From positions 1 to 64,000 of the forward strand of contig NZ_NXLW01000004.1 of the NCBI RefSeq assembly GCF_003364265.1: a DNA stretch of 64,000 nucleotides. The letters run 5' to 3'. Under the pieces are notes generated by a model. The model was not told the origin of the DNA. It did no database searches and worked only from the letters and a program-made list of their open reading frames with translations. Both the position numbers and the translations under genes were made by a program. Positions within the stretch are counted from its first letter, which is position 1. Each line of letters opens with the position of its first letter. Shown one piece after another: positions 36,019-45,633 of the stretch. The DNA is from Helicobacter aurati. Its GTDB lineage: Bacteria; Campylobacterota; Campylobacteria; Campylobacterales; Helicobacteraceae.

Positions 36019-38019
36019 ATGGATTCTTATCAGCAAAACAACCTACAACCATTGGGCAGCTTTGATAAAGCACAAGCACAAATTAATGAAAATTCGATTT
36101 ACCAACAAAATCTTCATGCCTTAAGTTATCGCGACCCTTTATTATTTTATAAGCTTCTTGAGATAGAAACAAACACAAATTATGAAGTTTTTATGGGAAG
36201 TGATAGTGCAAACTTTAATATTATTGAACTTGCGAGCAATACTCCCCTCTATCAAGGCGATCCGTTGCAAGAAAATCTCGCTGTGCTCAAGCAATATGAA
36301 GTGTATCGCTATTATCCTTATCTTTATGCGTATGGATTAGGTAATGGAATCCTTTACCGCATGATGCTTGGAAGTGAGATTCTAAAACGTATTGTCGTAA
36401 TCGAACCAGAGCTAGAAATCATTTATATTGTTTTGAATCTTATTGATTTTAGTGAGGATATTTTTAATAATCGATTGATTTTGTTGCATTCTCCGTCATG
36501 TAATTTTTATATGATTAATTCCTTGTTTGATATGGATAAATTCTCGAAAATTTATTCAAAAGTCTATGATTTGCTTTTACCAAATGTCTATTATGAAAAA
36601 TATCAAAGTGAAATTATACGTATCAATAAAGATTTCGTCCAAGCCATCGAGCATAATGTCGTCAGTGTTGGCAATGATACGAAAGATGCAATCATTGGAA
36701 TCAAGCAGCACATTGAGAATATGAAATATTCACTTTTTTCGCCATCACTTATAGAAATTCATTCCCATCTTAAAGAAAGGGATACGGCAATTATTGTTGC
36801 TACAGGACCCAGCCTTTATAAGCAGCTTAATCAGCTCAAGGAAATTGCGCCTTATGCAACATTGTTTTGCATTGATGCAAGTTTCCCGATTCTCTATAAA
36901 CATGGTATTAAGCCAGATGTTGTTTTTTCTCTTGAGAGAGTGAAAGAGAGTGCGAAGTTTTATACAGATGTTCCTAAAGAAGCACAAGAAGATGTGATAT
37001 TTTCTCTGACATCTATTGTGCATGAAGATACAATTCATGCAATTACAAATGGTGTGAAGCAGTTTAGTTTTCGTCCTTTTGGCTATACAACTTTATTTAA
37101 TTTTTATGAATACGGCTATTTGGGTATCGGAATGAGTGCTGCAAATATGGCGTATGAGCTCGTTGTGCATTCAAAATTTAAACGTTGTATTCTTATTGGG
37201 CAAGATTTAGCTTTCGGGGAAGACGGTACAAGTCATTCTAAGGGTGCTGTGTATGGTGAAAATGAGATTAAGCCCAAAGAAGGGAAAATATTTGTAGAGA
37301 GATATGGTGGTGGAGGTGTTATTGAAACAACAGAGGTGTGGAAGCTTTTTCTTAATTTTTATGAAAAAGATATTGCAAATACGCCATACAAAATTGAAGT
37401 CATTAATGCCACAGAAGGAGGAGCGAGGATTCGTGGAACAATTGAAATGCCCTTCAAAGAGGCATGTGCACTTATTCCAAAAGTCAAAAAGAAACAGATT
37501 GTGCTTAATCCACCAAGCAAAGCAACATCGGAGAAAAACCTTGCGAAAGCCATTGAAATTTGTGAGAATTGGATTGATTATGGTGAATTGCAACAAGAAA
37601 AAGTTGAGAATGTATTTCTTGAGCTTATTAAGTTTTTGCAAGAAATTGAAGAACTCAATAAACAAAATCGTCTTCAAGAGTTTAATTATGAAACAATGGA
37701 TAAGCTCATAGATTCTATTGATGAAATTAAAGACATGTTTAATTCTCGTGTATTTCATGACTATTTTACAGATGCCTTGCAATCTTATATTTTTCATCAA
37801 GAGCTTGATATAGCGCAACTTCTTGTGCGACCAATAGCAAACACCGATGACAAGAAAGCAAAAGAGCTTGAGTGGCTCTATTGTCATAGATATTGGCTTT
37901 TTAGTCTCGCAGGTGGGATTGATACGGTTGTAACGGTTGTAAGACGTGCTTTAGAATATTTGACAGGAAAAAAATATATCAGTCAGAAAGATAAAAAGGC
38001 ACAAAAGAGCAACGTATAA
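36019..38019 (+). CDS. motility accessory factor Maf / DUF115 family protein
   Basis: A 666-residue MptE-like DUF115 protein. The conserved core is AIIVATGPSLYKQL, then CIDASFPILYKHGIKPDVVFSLER, and CILIGQDLAFGEDGTSHSKG. In Campylobacter and Helicobacter such Maf proteins are needed for transfer of nonulosonic acids (pseudaminic or legionaminic acid) to flagellin, so this is a likely flagellin glycosyltransferase. No nonulosonate synthesis or flagellin gene is next to it. AAAGGGAACTT precedes the ATG. The C-terminal about 150 residues are charged and helical. Confidence 0.87.
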   Translation: MDSYQQNNLQPLGSFDKAQAQINENSIYQQNLHALSYRDPLLFYKLLEIETNTNYEVFMGSDSANFNIIELASNTPLYQGDPLQENLAVLKQYEVYRYYPYLYAYGLGNGILYRMMLGSEILKRIVVIEPELEIIYIVLNLIDFSEDIFNNRLILLHSPSCNFYMINSLFDMDKFSKIYSKVYDLLLPNVYYEKYQSEIIRINKDFVQAIEHNVVSVGNDTKDAIIGIKQHIENMKYSLFSPSLIEIHSHLKERDTAIIVATGPSLYKQLNQLKEIAPYATLFCIDASFPILYKHGIKPDVVFSLERVKESAKFYTDVPKEAQEDVIFSLTSIVHEDTIHAITNGVKQFSFRPFGYTTLFNFYEYGYLGIGMSAANMAYELVVHSKFKRCILIGQDLAFGEDGTSHSKGAVYGENEIKPKEGKIFVERYGGGGVIETTEVWKLFLNFYEKDIANTPYKIEVINATEGGARIRGTIEMPFKEACALIPKVKKKQIVLNPPSKATSEKNLAKAIEICENWIDYGELQQEKVENVFLELIKFLQEIEELNKQNRLQEFNYETMDKLIDSIDEIKDMFNSRVFHDYFTDALQSYIFHQELDIAQLLVRPIANTDDKKAKELEWLYCHRYWLFSLAGGIDTVVTVVRRALEYLTGKKYISQKDKKAQKSNV

Positions 38020-38112
38020 ATACAATTAAGCTTAGAATAAACAATGTTAATCATCAATAAATGGGGTATTATTTTTATTATGCTAAGATTCGCTTTTCTT
38101 TAAAGGATTATG

Positions 38113-38424
38113 ATGTGTCTAGCCATTCCCTCACAGATTGTTAGTATTAATGCAGAAAATAATACTGCTCTCCTCGATACACTTGGAGTGCAACGCGAAG
38201 CAAGTCTTGATTTAATGCAAGATGATGTAAAGATAGGGGATTTTGTGCTTTTGCATGTCGGTTACATTATGGCAAAAATTGACGAAGAGGACGCAAAAGA
38301 AAGCCTTAAACTTTATGCACAGATGATAGAAGCATTAAAGGAAGAGGAAGAGGAACTCGAAATACTATCTCATTATAGAGAATCTCATGTCGATCATGCA
38401 AGCACTAGGAGAAATTGTGAATGA
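38113..38424 (+). CDS. hypC: hydrogenase maturation chaperone HypC
   Basis: HypC delivers the Fe(CN)2CO unit with HypD to NiFe-hydrogenase. It needs Cys right after the initiator Met, as in MCLAIPSQI here. Two ATGs are adjacent (38110, 38113); the second is chosen so that Cys is residue 2, and AAAGGATT lies upstream. The family is normally 75-95 residues; this one is about 103, with an acidic C-terminal extension (KEEEEELEI). hypA, B, D and E are not in the window. Confidence 0.92.
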   Translation: MCLAIPSQIVSINAENNTALLDTLGVQREASLDLMQDDVKIGDFVLLHVGYIMAKIDEEDAKESLKLYAQMIEALKEEEEELEILSHYRESHVDHASTRRNCE

Positions 38425-38623
38425 TACTATTTTGCAGCAAGTAGAGATACCATCAAATTTACAACCACACTATTATGAGATTCTTTTTAGCTTGGATTGT
38501 AAAGACAATGTTGTTGATGAAATTCTCGCACAAATAATTGCCGATAAGATTCTTGAACATGGTGAAGCTGTAGAGTTTTTGTCTAAAGATATGATTGATG
38601 TATGCAATTTTAAGAATGGGTAA
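38417..38623 (+). CDS. small hypothetical protein overlapping hypC
   Basis: About 68 acidic residues with no recognised family (VEIPSNLQPHYYEILFSLDC, then EILAQIIADKILEHGEAVEF). GTG 38417 is proposed as start because AGGAG stands seven bases upstream of it; the open frame extends back to 38387. It overlaps the end of hypC by eight bases, so it is likely made in the same transcript. The composition looks like a real soluble helical protein. Confidence 0.55.
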   Translation: MNDTILQQVEIPSNLQPHYYEILFSLDCKDNVVDEILAQIIADKILEHGEAVEFLSKDMIDVCNFKNG

Positions 38624-38640
38624 TTCACGATTCAAGTTGC

Positions 38641-39579
38641 ATGTTACGAAAACAAATTGTCTTTTTTTGTCTTTTTTTGTCCACAAATGTTATGCAAGCA
38701 CTAAGTATTTCTTCGTTTACGAAGCCTAAGGTAGATACCAATGAAAATAAACGCGGATGGGAATTAGATTTAAATCGCGTATCACTGAATTTTACGCAAT
38801 CTTCCCTTACTAACCAGAATCTCTACACAAATTTTTCTGATAGCAACCTTAAAGGTAATTCACAACTAGCTTTGCAATTTTTCTTAACTTTCAATGCAAG
38901 TTATTATGCAAGAAGATTTGTGGTCTTTAATTCTCTGGTTGGGGAATATGGTTTTACTGAAGTGCAACAAAACAATGATACTACTGTACGTAACAAAAAC
39001 TTAGATAAATTTCTCATTTCTGCTGATTATACACAAAGGGTATGGGATTTTGATTGGGGTTTTGAATCATTTGAAATGGGACCATATATGAAATTCTCTT
39101 ATCAAACAGAGTTTGTTGCTACACAAAGGATAGGAAGAAGACAAATTTTTACTTATACTTTAGGAGCTAAACTTTTTGAGGGAAAATATATCAAAGGTTT
39201 TTATCTTAATGTGTTTGGCGAACATGACGCAAATCCCAATATAGGGCTAAACAGTTTGGGACTTGAAACAGGTGTAGAATTGGAATATAAATTTAATTCT
39301 AACGTTCGTTGGTTGTATCTTACGAGTTTTAAACAATACCTTTTTAATGCTCGAAATTCGCTTATTAATCCCAAATATCAATTTTTACTTGAGACACGTA
39401 TCGAAGCAAAACTTTTTAGACGTTTTAGTATTGCTCCTATGCTACGTTTTTATATGTTAAAGGCGGAAAATATTGAAGTGCCTGCCTCGAATTTGATTTT
39501 GGGAGTGTCTTTTGGTTTTAGTAAAATGCTTGTTCCTCCCGATCAAGTCGCTAAGGGTGTCTATGACTTTTCTAATTGA
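38641..39579 (+). CDS. putative outer-membrane beta-barrel protein
   Basis: 312 residues with a signal peptide (MLRKQIVFFCLFLSTNVMQA). Alternating Tyr, Phe and charged residues are typical of barrel strands (YARRFVVFNSLVGEYGF, ALQFFLTFNASYY, RWLYLTSFKQYLF, FGFSKM). It ends in DFSN rather than in an aromatic residue. It resembles Helicobacter outer-membrane proteins of unknown role. The ribosome binding site before the ATG is weak. Confidence 0.65.
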   Translation: MLRKQIVFFCLFLSTNVMQALSISSFTKPKVDTNENKRGWELDLNRVSLNFTQSSLTNQNLYTNFSDSNLKGNSQLALQFFLTFNASYYARRFVVFNSLVGEYGFTEVQQNNDTTVRNKNLDKFLISADYTQRVWDFDWGFESFEMGPYMKFSYQTEFVATQRIGRRQIFTYTLGAKLFEGKYIKGFYLNVFGEHDANPNIGLNSLGLETGVELEYKFNSNVRWLYLTSFKQYLFNARNSLINPKYQFLLETRIEAKLFRRFSIAPMLRFYMLKAENIEVPASNLILGVSFGFSKMLVPPDQVAKGVYDFSN

Positions 39580-39586
39580 TTGGAAG

Positions 39587-40888
39587 TTACAAAAGAGTAA
39601 TTTTTAATTTTTTTATACGATGTTCTTCAATGCTTAGTACTTCATACTGACATAAGGAGTCGCTGATTTTATCCCCTACATTTGGCATATCACCAAAGAC
39701 ATTTAGGACATAGCCTCCAATCGTTACCTGCATAAAATTTTCATGATATTCAAACTTAAAAAGTTCTTCTATTTTTTCTAATTCCAATTTTCCATCGACT
39801 TCGTAAGATTTTTCATCAATTTTTTTCAATTCTTCTGCAGGCGTAGAATCTATAATAATGTTTCCCATAATTTCGTGCATAATATCTTCTGCTGTAATCA
39901 TTCCCGCTGTTCCACCATATTCGTCAATAACAAGGGCTGTATCAACTTTCTTCTTATTCATTTTTAAAAGAATTTGCGATATAGATGCACTTTCTGGGAC
40001 GACTAACATTTTTTTCACATAACTATCAAATGACATAGGCTGATATTTATTTTTGATACTTGCAGCTAAAATATCGCGAATATGAATAATTCCTAGAATC
40101 TTATCCTTACTCCCTTCACAATAAGGATATCGAGTATGATGAGGTTCGGCAATAATAATATCGATATTCTTTTGGTATTCTAGTTGTTTATCCAGACAAA
40201 CCATATCTTTTCTAGGTGTCATAATTTCTCTTGCAAGAGTATCTGAAAAATCTACAGCATTTTTAATAATTTCTCCTTCTATGGAATCTAAGAATCCTCC
40301 CTTAAGGCTTTCTCCCACAATAATTTTCAGCTCTTCGTCACTATGTGCTTCACTATGTGCTTCGACTTTGAGAATCTTCAAGAATATTGCAGAAGCAAAA
40401 TCAAAGAATTTAATAACGGGATAGAAAATTGCCCAAAAAATATAAAGCGGGCGCGCAATAGTGAGACAAGCTTGTTCACTCTTTGCAATAGCAACTGATT
40501 TTGGTACAATTTCTCCCAAGATAACATGGAGTAAGGTTACTAAACTAAACGAAATAAAGAGACTTATTGAATCTATGAATTGTGTGTTCTCATGAAAAAT
40601 ATTGCCTATACTGTGCAGTACGAGAGATGTTATATGATTCCCTACCCACCCAAGTGCTAATGAGCTAAGGGTGATTCCTAATTGGGTAGCGGACAGATAA
40701 CTATCGAGAGAATACGACATTTTGAGAGCAAGTTTAGCAGTTTGATTGTTTTGCTTGACTAGCTCTTCTAGCCGTGAGCGGCGCACTTTAACTAAGGCAA
40801 ATTCTGAAAGAACAAAGAAAGCGTTAAGAAAAATTAGAATAAATGCTAAGATAACCATTCCAAACGACTGATAAGGATCCGTATCCAA
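39587..40888 (-). CDS. CNNM/CorC (HlyC)-family membrane protein with CBS domains
   Basis: 433 residues. An N-terminal DUF21 domain with three to four membrane helices comes first (GMVILAFILIFLNAFFVLSEF, LGITLSSLALGWVG, LLHVILGEIVPK). A CBS pair follows (about 205-325; REIMTPRKDMVC and ALVIDEYGGTAGMITAEDIM), then a C-terminal CorC_HlyC domain. The family is linked to Mg or Co efflux; the old name haemolysin is not supported by function. The start codon is TTG 40888 with AAGGAGATACC. Convergent with the barrel protein. Confidence 0.9.
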   Translation of the reverse strand: MDTDPYQSFGMVILAFILIFLNAFFVLSEFALVKVRRSRLEELVKQNNQTAKLALKMSYSLDSYLSATQLGITLSSLALGWVGNHITSLVLHSIGNIFHENTQFIDSISLFISFSLVTLLHVILGEIVPKSVAIAKSEQACLTIARPLYIFWAIFYPVIKFFDFASAIFLKILKVEAHSEAHSDEELKIIVGESLKGGFLDSIEGEIIKNAVDFSDTLAREIMTPRKDMVCLDKQLEYQKNIDIIIAEPHHTRYPYCEGSKDKILGIIHIRDILAASIKNKYQPMSFDSYVKKMLVVPESASISQILLKMNKKKVDTALVIDEYGGTAGMITAEDIMHEIMGNIIIDSTPAEELKKIDEKSYEVDGKLELEKIEELFKFEYHENFMQVTIGGYVLNVFGDMPNVGDKISDSLCQYEVLSIEEHRIKKLKITLL

Positions 40889-41190
40889 AGGTATCTCCTT
40901 AAGATTGCGAGTTAGATTTTAGAGAATCCGAAATTTTAAAACTCGTATTTCATTGTATCATATTTATTTACTAAAGTTTATTAAAAATTGTCAATATACA
41001 AAAATATTATTTACTACCATTAAATATTATTAATGGTTGTTATATCTGTATTATTTTATTTATTAAAGTAACTAATATTTTAATTTGTAAATATTGCTAA
41101 ATATTAACATGTGCTATTTGGATTTTGTTATTTGTAGCAAATAGAATTGCGTATTGCTATAATTATCCTAATATATATTTAAGGAATACT
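40889..41190. other. AT-rich divergent intergenic region with a hairpin
   Basis: About 300 bases between divergent genes, with many A/T runs. ACCATTAA (41016-41023) and TTAATGGT (41030-41037) form an 8-bp inverted repeat with a six-base loop. It may be an operator or chance in AT-rich DNA. Confidence 0.45.
41158..41163 (+). promoter_or_regulatory. extended -10 box for ychF
   Basis: TTGCTATAATT, a TGn-TATAAT extended -10, 28 bases before the ychF ATG. Confidence 0.55.
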
Positions 41191-42291
41191 ATGGGATTAT
41201 CAATCGGTATCGTAGGTTTGCCAAATGTCGGTAAATCCACGACTTTTAATGCTTTAACAAAGGCGCAAAATGCAGAAGCTGCAAACTATCCTTTTTGTAC
41301 GATTGAGCCAAATAAGGCGGTTGTGAATGTGCCAGATACTAGGCTAAATGAACTTGCTAAGATTGTGAATCCGCAAAGGATTCAGCATTCTGTCGTGGAG
41401 TTTGTGGATATTGCCGGGCTTGTGCGCGGGGCAAGTAAAGGTGAGGGGCTAGGCAATCAATTCTTAGCAAATATTAAAGAATCTAATATGATTTTACATA
41501 TTGTGCGCTGCTTTGAAGATGCCAATATCACGCATGTAGAGGGTAGAATCGACCCGATTAGCGATATTGAAATTATTGAGCTTGAGCTGCTTTTTGCTGA
41601 TATTGCTAGTCTTAACAAACGTATTGAGAAATTGCAAAAAGAGAGCAAAGCCCAAAAAGGCACAAACGTACAACTTGCCTTAGCGCAAGAGCTTTTGGCG
41701 CATTTAGAATCTAATAATCCTGTAAGGAGCTTTACTAAGCGCGATAATGAGGCATTTATCGCATTAAATAAAGAATTGAGATTCTTAACTAATAAAGAAG
41801 TGATTTACGGGGCGAATGTAAGCGAAGAGGGCTTAGAATCTGATAATGAATATGTAGCAAAAGTGCGCGAATATGCAGCACAAAATGGCGCGATAGCCAT
41901 TAAATTATGCGCAAAAATAGAAGAAGAAATGGTAGATATGAGCGATAATGAAAGGTCGGAGTTTCTAGCAAGTCTTGGGGCAAAGCAGAGTGGGCTAGAG
42001 CAGATTATTAGAGAGGGATTTGCTAGACTTGGGCTTATAAGCTACTTTACTGCTGGAGTGAAAGAGGTGAGAGCTTGGAGCATTAAAAAGGGCGATAGCG
42101 CACCAAAAGCGGCTGGTGTGATTCATAAAGACTTTGAAAAGGGCTTTATCCGTGCGGAGTGCATTAGCTATGCGGATTTTATTAAATATGGTGGCGAGGC
42201 AAAGGCAAAGGAGGCTGGAGCTATGCGTATCGAGGGGAAAGAATATATTGTGCAAGATGGCGATGTAATGCACTTTAGATTCAATGTGTAA
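41191..42291 (+). CDS. ychF: redox-regulated ATPase YchF (OBG family)
   Basis: A ribosome-associated nucleotide hydrolase of the Obg family that prefers ATP. About 366 residues: G1 IGIVGLPNVGKSTTFNAL, DIAGLVRGASKGEGLGNQFL as G3 and following, a coiled-coil insertion (about 125-200), and a C-terminal TGS domain ending FIKYGGEAKAKEAGAMRIEG. The start at ATG 41191 has AAGGAATACT before it; upstream in-frame codons lack a site. Confidence 0.96.
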   Translation: MGLSIGIVGLPNVGKSTTFNALTKAQNAEAANYPFCTIEPNKAVVNVPDTRLNELAKIVNPQRIQHSVVEFVDIAGLVRGASKGEGLGNQFLANIKESNMILHIVRCFEDANITHVEGRIDPISDIEIIELELLFADIASLNKRIEKLQKESKAQKGTNVQLALAQELLAHLESNNPVRSFTKRDNEAFIALNKELRFLTNKEVIYGANVSEEGLESDNEYVAKVREYAAQNGAIAIKLCAKIEEEMVDMSDNERSEFLASLGAKQSGLEQIIREGFARLGLISYFTAGVKEVRAWSIKKGDSAPKAAGVIHKDFEKGFIRAECISYADFIKYGGEAKAKEAGAMRIEGKEYIVQDGDVMHFRFNV

Positions 42292-42346
42292 CTTTATAAT
42301 AAAATGTATGCGAGAGTGGCAAGGTTGAATTTTAAAGGAGGAGGAA

Positions 42347-43450
42347 ATGCGATATTTTATAAGTTTAATTGTGTGCGTGGGTTTGATATATGCAAGTGAT
42401 TTTGAGATGCCCGTATTGAATCAAGAGTTTATAAAAAAAGGCTTTTTGCAAACAAGTAGGGCAGATTTAGGCGGAGTGCTTCAATGTGAGAATATGAGTG
42501 GTAATAAAGTTAAGAATCTTAAAACTTTTAACACAATCAAATACAATGCAAAAGCCGAATCTAAAGCTCTTTCTTTGATTGTGGATTCTATTATACAATC
42601 TCGCATAATGCGCATAAGGGAGACAGAAGAAATCCCCCACATCAAAGAACTTGTAACATTAGCAAAAGATTCTACACTTGCTAAAGTCTATCTTATGCAG
42701 TTAGCAATAGCGGATTATCACTCGCCTTGTTATACTTGTTTGAGGTTTATACATGAACAAATAGATTTTATCTCGACTTTTATGCCTGAAAAAGTAAATG
42801 ATAGAGAAGTGAAGGGTTTTATGGATTTTAGACATTCACAACCAAGTAAAGAGCTTTTAGAGCGGCTTGTGAGTTTAGATTCCTATGCTTTAAGTGGTGA
42901 AGAATTGCTTTGTGAGGGATTACATAAGCAAGATTCTGTTTTGCTTGTGAATGCTTATGCGCATTTTGCGCTCTCTGGGCTCAATACTCGCGCACTCAAT
43001 ACTCTTATGCAAGGGGCACTTTGGGGTAACACAGACGCAGCAACTCTTATACTTTTTTTGCTTGACAATGGTATTTATCTTCCTACTAATAAAATAGCGG
43101 CACAAATGCTTGAAATTGCCATTACAAATGGGGATTATCAAAATGCGCTTAAAAATAATCCTACGATTACAAAAAGCCTTGCAGTTGTTGAGAGTAGTGC
43201 TTTAAGTAATATTTTTGAAAATATCGCTCATTGGCGTTATGTAGCTTGTGGCTTTATTTTACCAGCTACTGATAGTAGATATGCAAGACTTAATGATGAG
43301 ATGAAAAAAGACATAGCACTCACATGGTTTAATCTAATAAGTGCGAGTGCGATTGCAAAGCAGAGTATCTATGATATGGGTGATTCCGTGTGGCAGCAAA
43401 CTTATGGTGATATTTTAGATTTTAAAAAAAATACAGCTAAAAAGTATTAG
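42347..43450 (+). CDS. secreted hypothetical protein, helical-repeat type
   Basis: 367 residues with a short signal peptide (MRYFISLIVCVGLIYASDF). The rest is helical with Leu/Ala-rich segments resembling Sel1/TPR-like repeats (VNAYAHFALSGLNTRALNTL, then MQGALWGNTDAATLILFLLD), and a CYTC motif near residue 125. No family is recognised. AAAGGAGGAGG precedes the ATG. A degraded gene lies directly downstream on the other strand. Confidence 0.7.
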   Translation: MRYFISLIVCVGLIYASDFEMPVLNQEFIKKGFLQTSRADLGGVLQCENMSGNKVKNLKTFNTIKYNAKAESKALSLIVDSIIQSRIMRIRETEEIPHIKELVTLAKDSTLAKVYLMQLAIADYHSPCYTCLRFIHEQIDFISTFMPEKVNDREVKGFMDFRHSQPSKELLERLVSLDSYALSGEELLCEGLHKQDSVLLVNAYAHFALSGLNTRALNTLMQGALWGNTDAATLILFLLDNGIYLPTNKIAAQMLEIAITNGDYQNALKNNPTITKSLAVVESSALSNIFENIAHWRYVACGFILPATDSRYARLNDEMKKDIALTWFNLISASAIAKQSIYDMGDSVWQQTYGDILDFKKNTAKKY

Positions 43451-43760
43451 CTCGTATCCTTTTGTGAAAACTTATAGAAATGTGAAATAGTTGCTTTGAT
43501 GTTTGCATAATTATCTAAAGTTAAACTACGTTTATCGCGATATTTCAAAGGTTTATTTATCGTCTCAATCCTTTGATTACCCTGCGCATCCATTATCCGC
43601 GGCAATATGGAAAGTCTTTAGATTCTGTATTGAAATTTTTAACTATCCCTAAAATGGCATTATTTGCAAAATTTGCTTTCTTTGTATGAAAACTTATTGA
43701 ATCATCGCGAATATCTATGAGCAATACGTTACAATAAGCCGCAATTTACTTAAATTTGTA
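43447..43760 (-). pseudogene. remnant of an unidentified gene
   Basis: On the minus strand one frame reads DIRDDSISFHTKKANFANNA, then ILGIVKNFNTESKDFPYCRG and a stop. The next frame continues at once with MDAQGNQRIETINKPLKYRD, then KRSLTLDNYANIKATISHFY, ending in KFSQKDTS at TAA 43449-43447. The two pieces look like one protein broken by a frameshift near 43596-43604; upstream sequence toward 43770 also contains stops. The family is not recognised. Confidence 0.5.
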
Positions 43761-43895
43761 GTTTCATTGGCATTCATTTTATTATTGTTGCATCATTTAA
43801 ACATAGAATGTGCGCGCTAAAGTAACAATTTGCCTTTTAACTTTTCAATACTTTTCATGTAATGTAGATTTTATAAAAAACTTCTTGGAGGCATT

Positions 43896-45539
43896 ATGTT
43901 TGTTCGAATTATCCAGCGATTTTTTTATGCAATAGCGATTCTAATTTTTTTGATAGCATTGGGATTACGTTTGGTTTATTTAGAGCAAAGAGCCGACTTG
44001 CATATTGATGAGGGATTGTCTATTGTTCTTTCAGAATATAATGATTACGGATGGGGGAAATTTTATCCAGAAGGTACTATTTTAGATGCCCATACATTAA
44101 AAGAAAAATTATTGTGGAATGATGCAACTATTAGCGGGGCATTAAACGATATTTTCAAACTATGGAAAAACAATCGTGATATACCACATACTAATTTGTA
44201 TTATAGCCTTTTTCGTTTGTGGCATATTGGCTTTGCGGACAATGAAATAAAGAGTCTATTCTATCGTGGCGTTTCTCTTAATTTTGTGTTTTTTATTCTT
44301 TCTTTTTGTTTTGCATTTTGTCTAGTAAAAAAATTATTGTATGCAATGGATTCTGATTCTGATAAGACTCTTGTACAAATTGCTATACTTGTCTTTTTAT
44401 CGCTTAGCTTTCTTAATCCAGCTTCTATTACCAATACTTTATTTATGCGACCATATATGTTACAGGAATGTTTGTTGATGATGTTTCTGTGGGCAAACAC
44501 CAATCTTTTTTGTTGTTTGCAAGGCTATCAGAGGCAAGGGTATTTTGCAAATAACGTTTTTCCAAAAGAATTACGAAAACAGATTTGGCGGTTGTCTTTT
44601 TTGTTGGTTGTACTCACATCGTTTTTTCTACTTTCGGGTTATTTTGGGGCTTTATTTGTTTGCATGGTATTTATAACTTGTGGCGTGTATGTTGCTGTGT
44701 ATATTAAAAGATATATATATATATATATAACATTAGCATCTTTAGTTTTAACACCCTTACTTTATCCCAAATACTTCAGAGGATTCTTAAAAGATAGAGG
44801 AGTAGAAGCAAGGCAAAAAATCAGTTTAGAATATTTGTCGGATTCTATTGGGAGCATTACGGAATCTTTTTTCACATTGCTCTATACACATTTAGGCTTA
44901 TTGCTAAGTATTTTGTTGTTATGTAGCTTTGTGTGGTTTTGTGTCCAATTTATCAAGGCTAAATCGCTACGATATATTATGCAAAATAATCTAATAGTTT
45001 TTTATTCATTATGTGCTTTGGTTTGGATGTTCCTAGTGATATTTGTTGCTCCTTATAAAACGTTGCGTTACATTATGCCTGCATTTCCTGTACTTTTGTT
45101 GTGCGTGCCTTATTTGTTATGTTATTTGCGGGAGATAACAATTACAAAGACTCGGAGCTATTTACTAGCGATATGTATTAGTTGTGTTGTCTTAAGCAAT
45201 GTTTTATATCTCTCTTTATACGGCAATCGTGTTGAGAATATTGCTCAAACAGTTGCACGACAAATTGCTTTATTAGAGCAAAAGACATCAGATTCACTTG
45301 TTGCTATATCTATACAAGAGAGTGCGAATTATGCTATTTTAATACCGCATATTACAGCAGGTCATTATATGTTTTTCCATAATTGTGCGAAGCTTCAAGA
45401 ATCTTTAAGTAATCCAGAACAAAAGTTTGCTGCATTAATTATAGAAAGAGGTACTTGCAAGAATGTGATTCAGACTATCGCAAGAGTTTCTACGCGTGAA
45501 GAACTTGGCGGATTGGTGATATTTTATTTCTCGAAATAA
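43896..45539 (+). CDS. multi-pass membrane protein, GT-C glycosyltransferase-like
   Basis: 547 residues with about ten membrane helices. Near the N-terminus, after the first helix, LHIDEGLSIVLSEYNDYGWG carries the acidic Asp-Glu typical of the first periplasmic loop of GT-C enzymes (PMT/ArnT-like). FVAPYKTLRYIMPAFPVLL near 390 is also typical of this class. It would use a lipid-linked sugar, but the acceptor is unknown. TTGGAGGCATT precedes the ATG. An (AT)9 run inside the frame (residues about 272-278, YIYIYI) could switch it off by slippage. Confidence 0.7.
   Translation: MFVRIIQRFFYAIAILIFLIALGLRLVYLEQRADLHIDEGLSIVLSEYNDYGWGKFYPEGTILDAHTLKEKLLWNDATISGALNDIFKLWKNNRDIPHTNLYYSLFRLWHIGFADNEIKSLFYRGVSLNFVFFILSFCFAFCLVKKLLYAMDSDSDKTLVQIAILVFLSLSFLNPASITNTLFMRPYMLQECLLMMFLWANTNLFCCLQGYQRQGYFANNVFPKELRKQIWRLSFLLVVLTSFFLLSGYFGALFVCMVFITCGVYVAVYIKRYIYIYITLASLVLTPLLYPKYFRGFLKDRGVEARQKISLEYLSDSIGSITESFFTLLYTHLGLLLSILLLCSFVWFCVQFIKAKSLRYIMQNNLIVFYSLCALVWMFLVIFVAPYKTLRYIMPAFPVLLLCVPYLLCYLREITITKTRSYLLAICISCVVLSNVLYLSLYGNRVENIAQTVARQIALLEQKTSDSLVAISIQESANYAILIPHITAGHYMFFHNCAKLQESLSNPEQKFAALIIERGTCKNVIQTIARVSTREELGGLVIFYFSK
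44711..44728 (+). repeat. (AT)9 dinucleotide tract inside a coding region
   Basis: Nine AT units in a row encode Ile-Tyr repeats in the membrane protein at 43896-45539. Gain or loss of one unit shifts the frame by two bases. Confidence 0.9.
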
Positions 45540-45594
45540 AGAGAATAAGATAAAACTTAGATACTTATTTTTGATAAATTTAGGATAAGCATGC

Positions 45595-45600
45595 TATAAT
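45595..45600 (+). promoter_or_regulatory. extended -10 box for rpsT
   Basis: ATGCTATAAT gives a TGn-TATAAT box, 34 bases before the rpsT ATG. Confidence 0.6.
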
Positions 45601-45633
45601 AAAAGCTTTTATAATTCTAATAAAGGGAGCAAT

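Noticed and set aside
37207-37887. Minus-strand frame of 226 codons
   Set aside because: Antisense to the Maf/DUF115 gene, Phe/Ile/Asn-rich shadow composition, no ribosome binding site.
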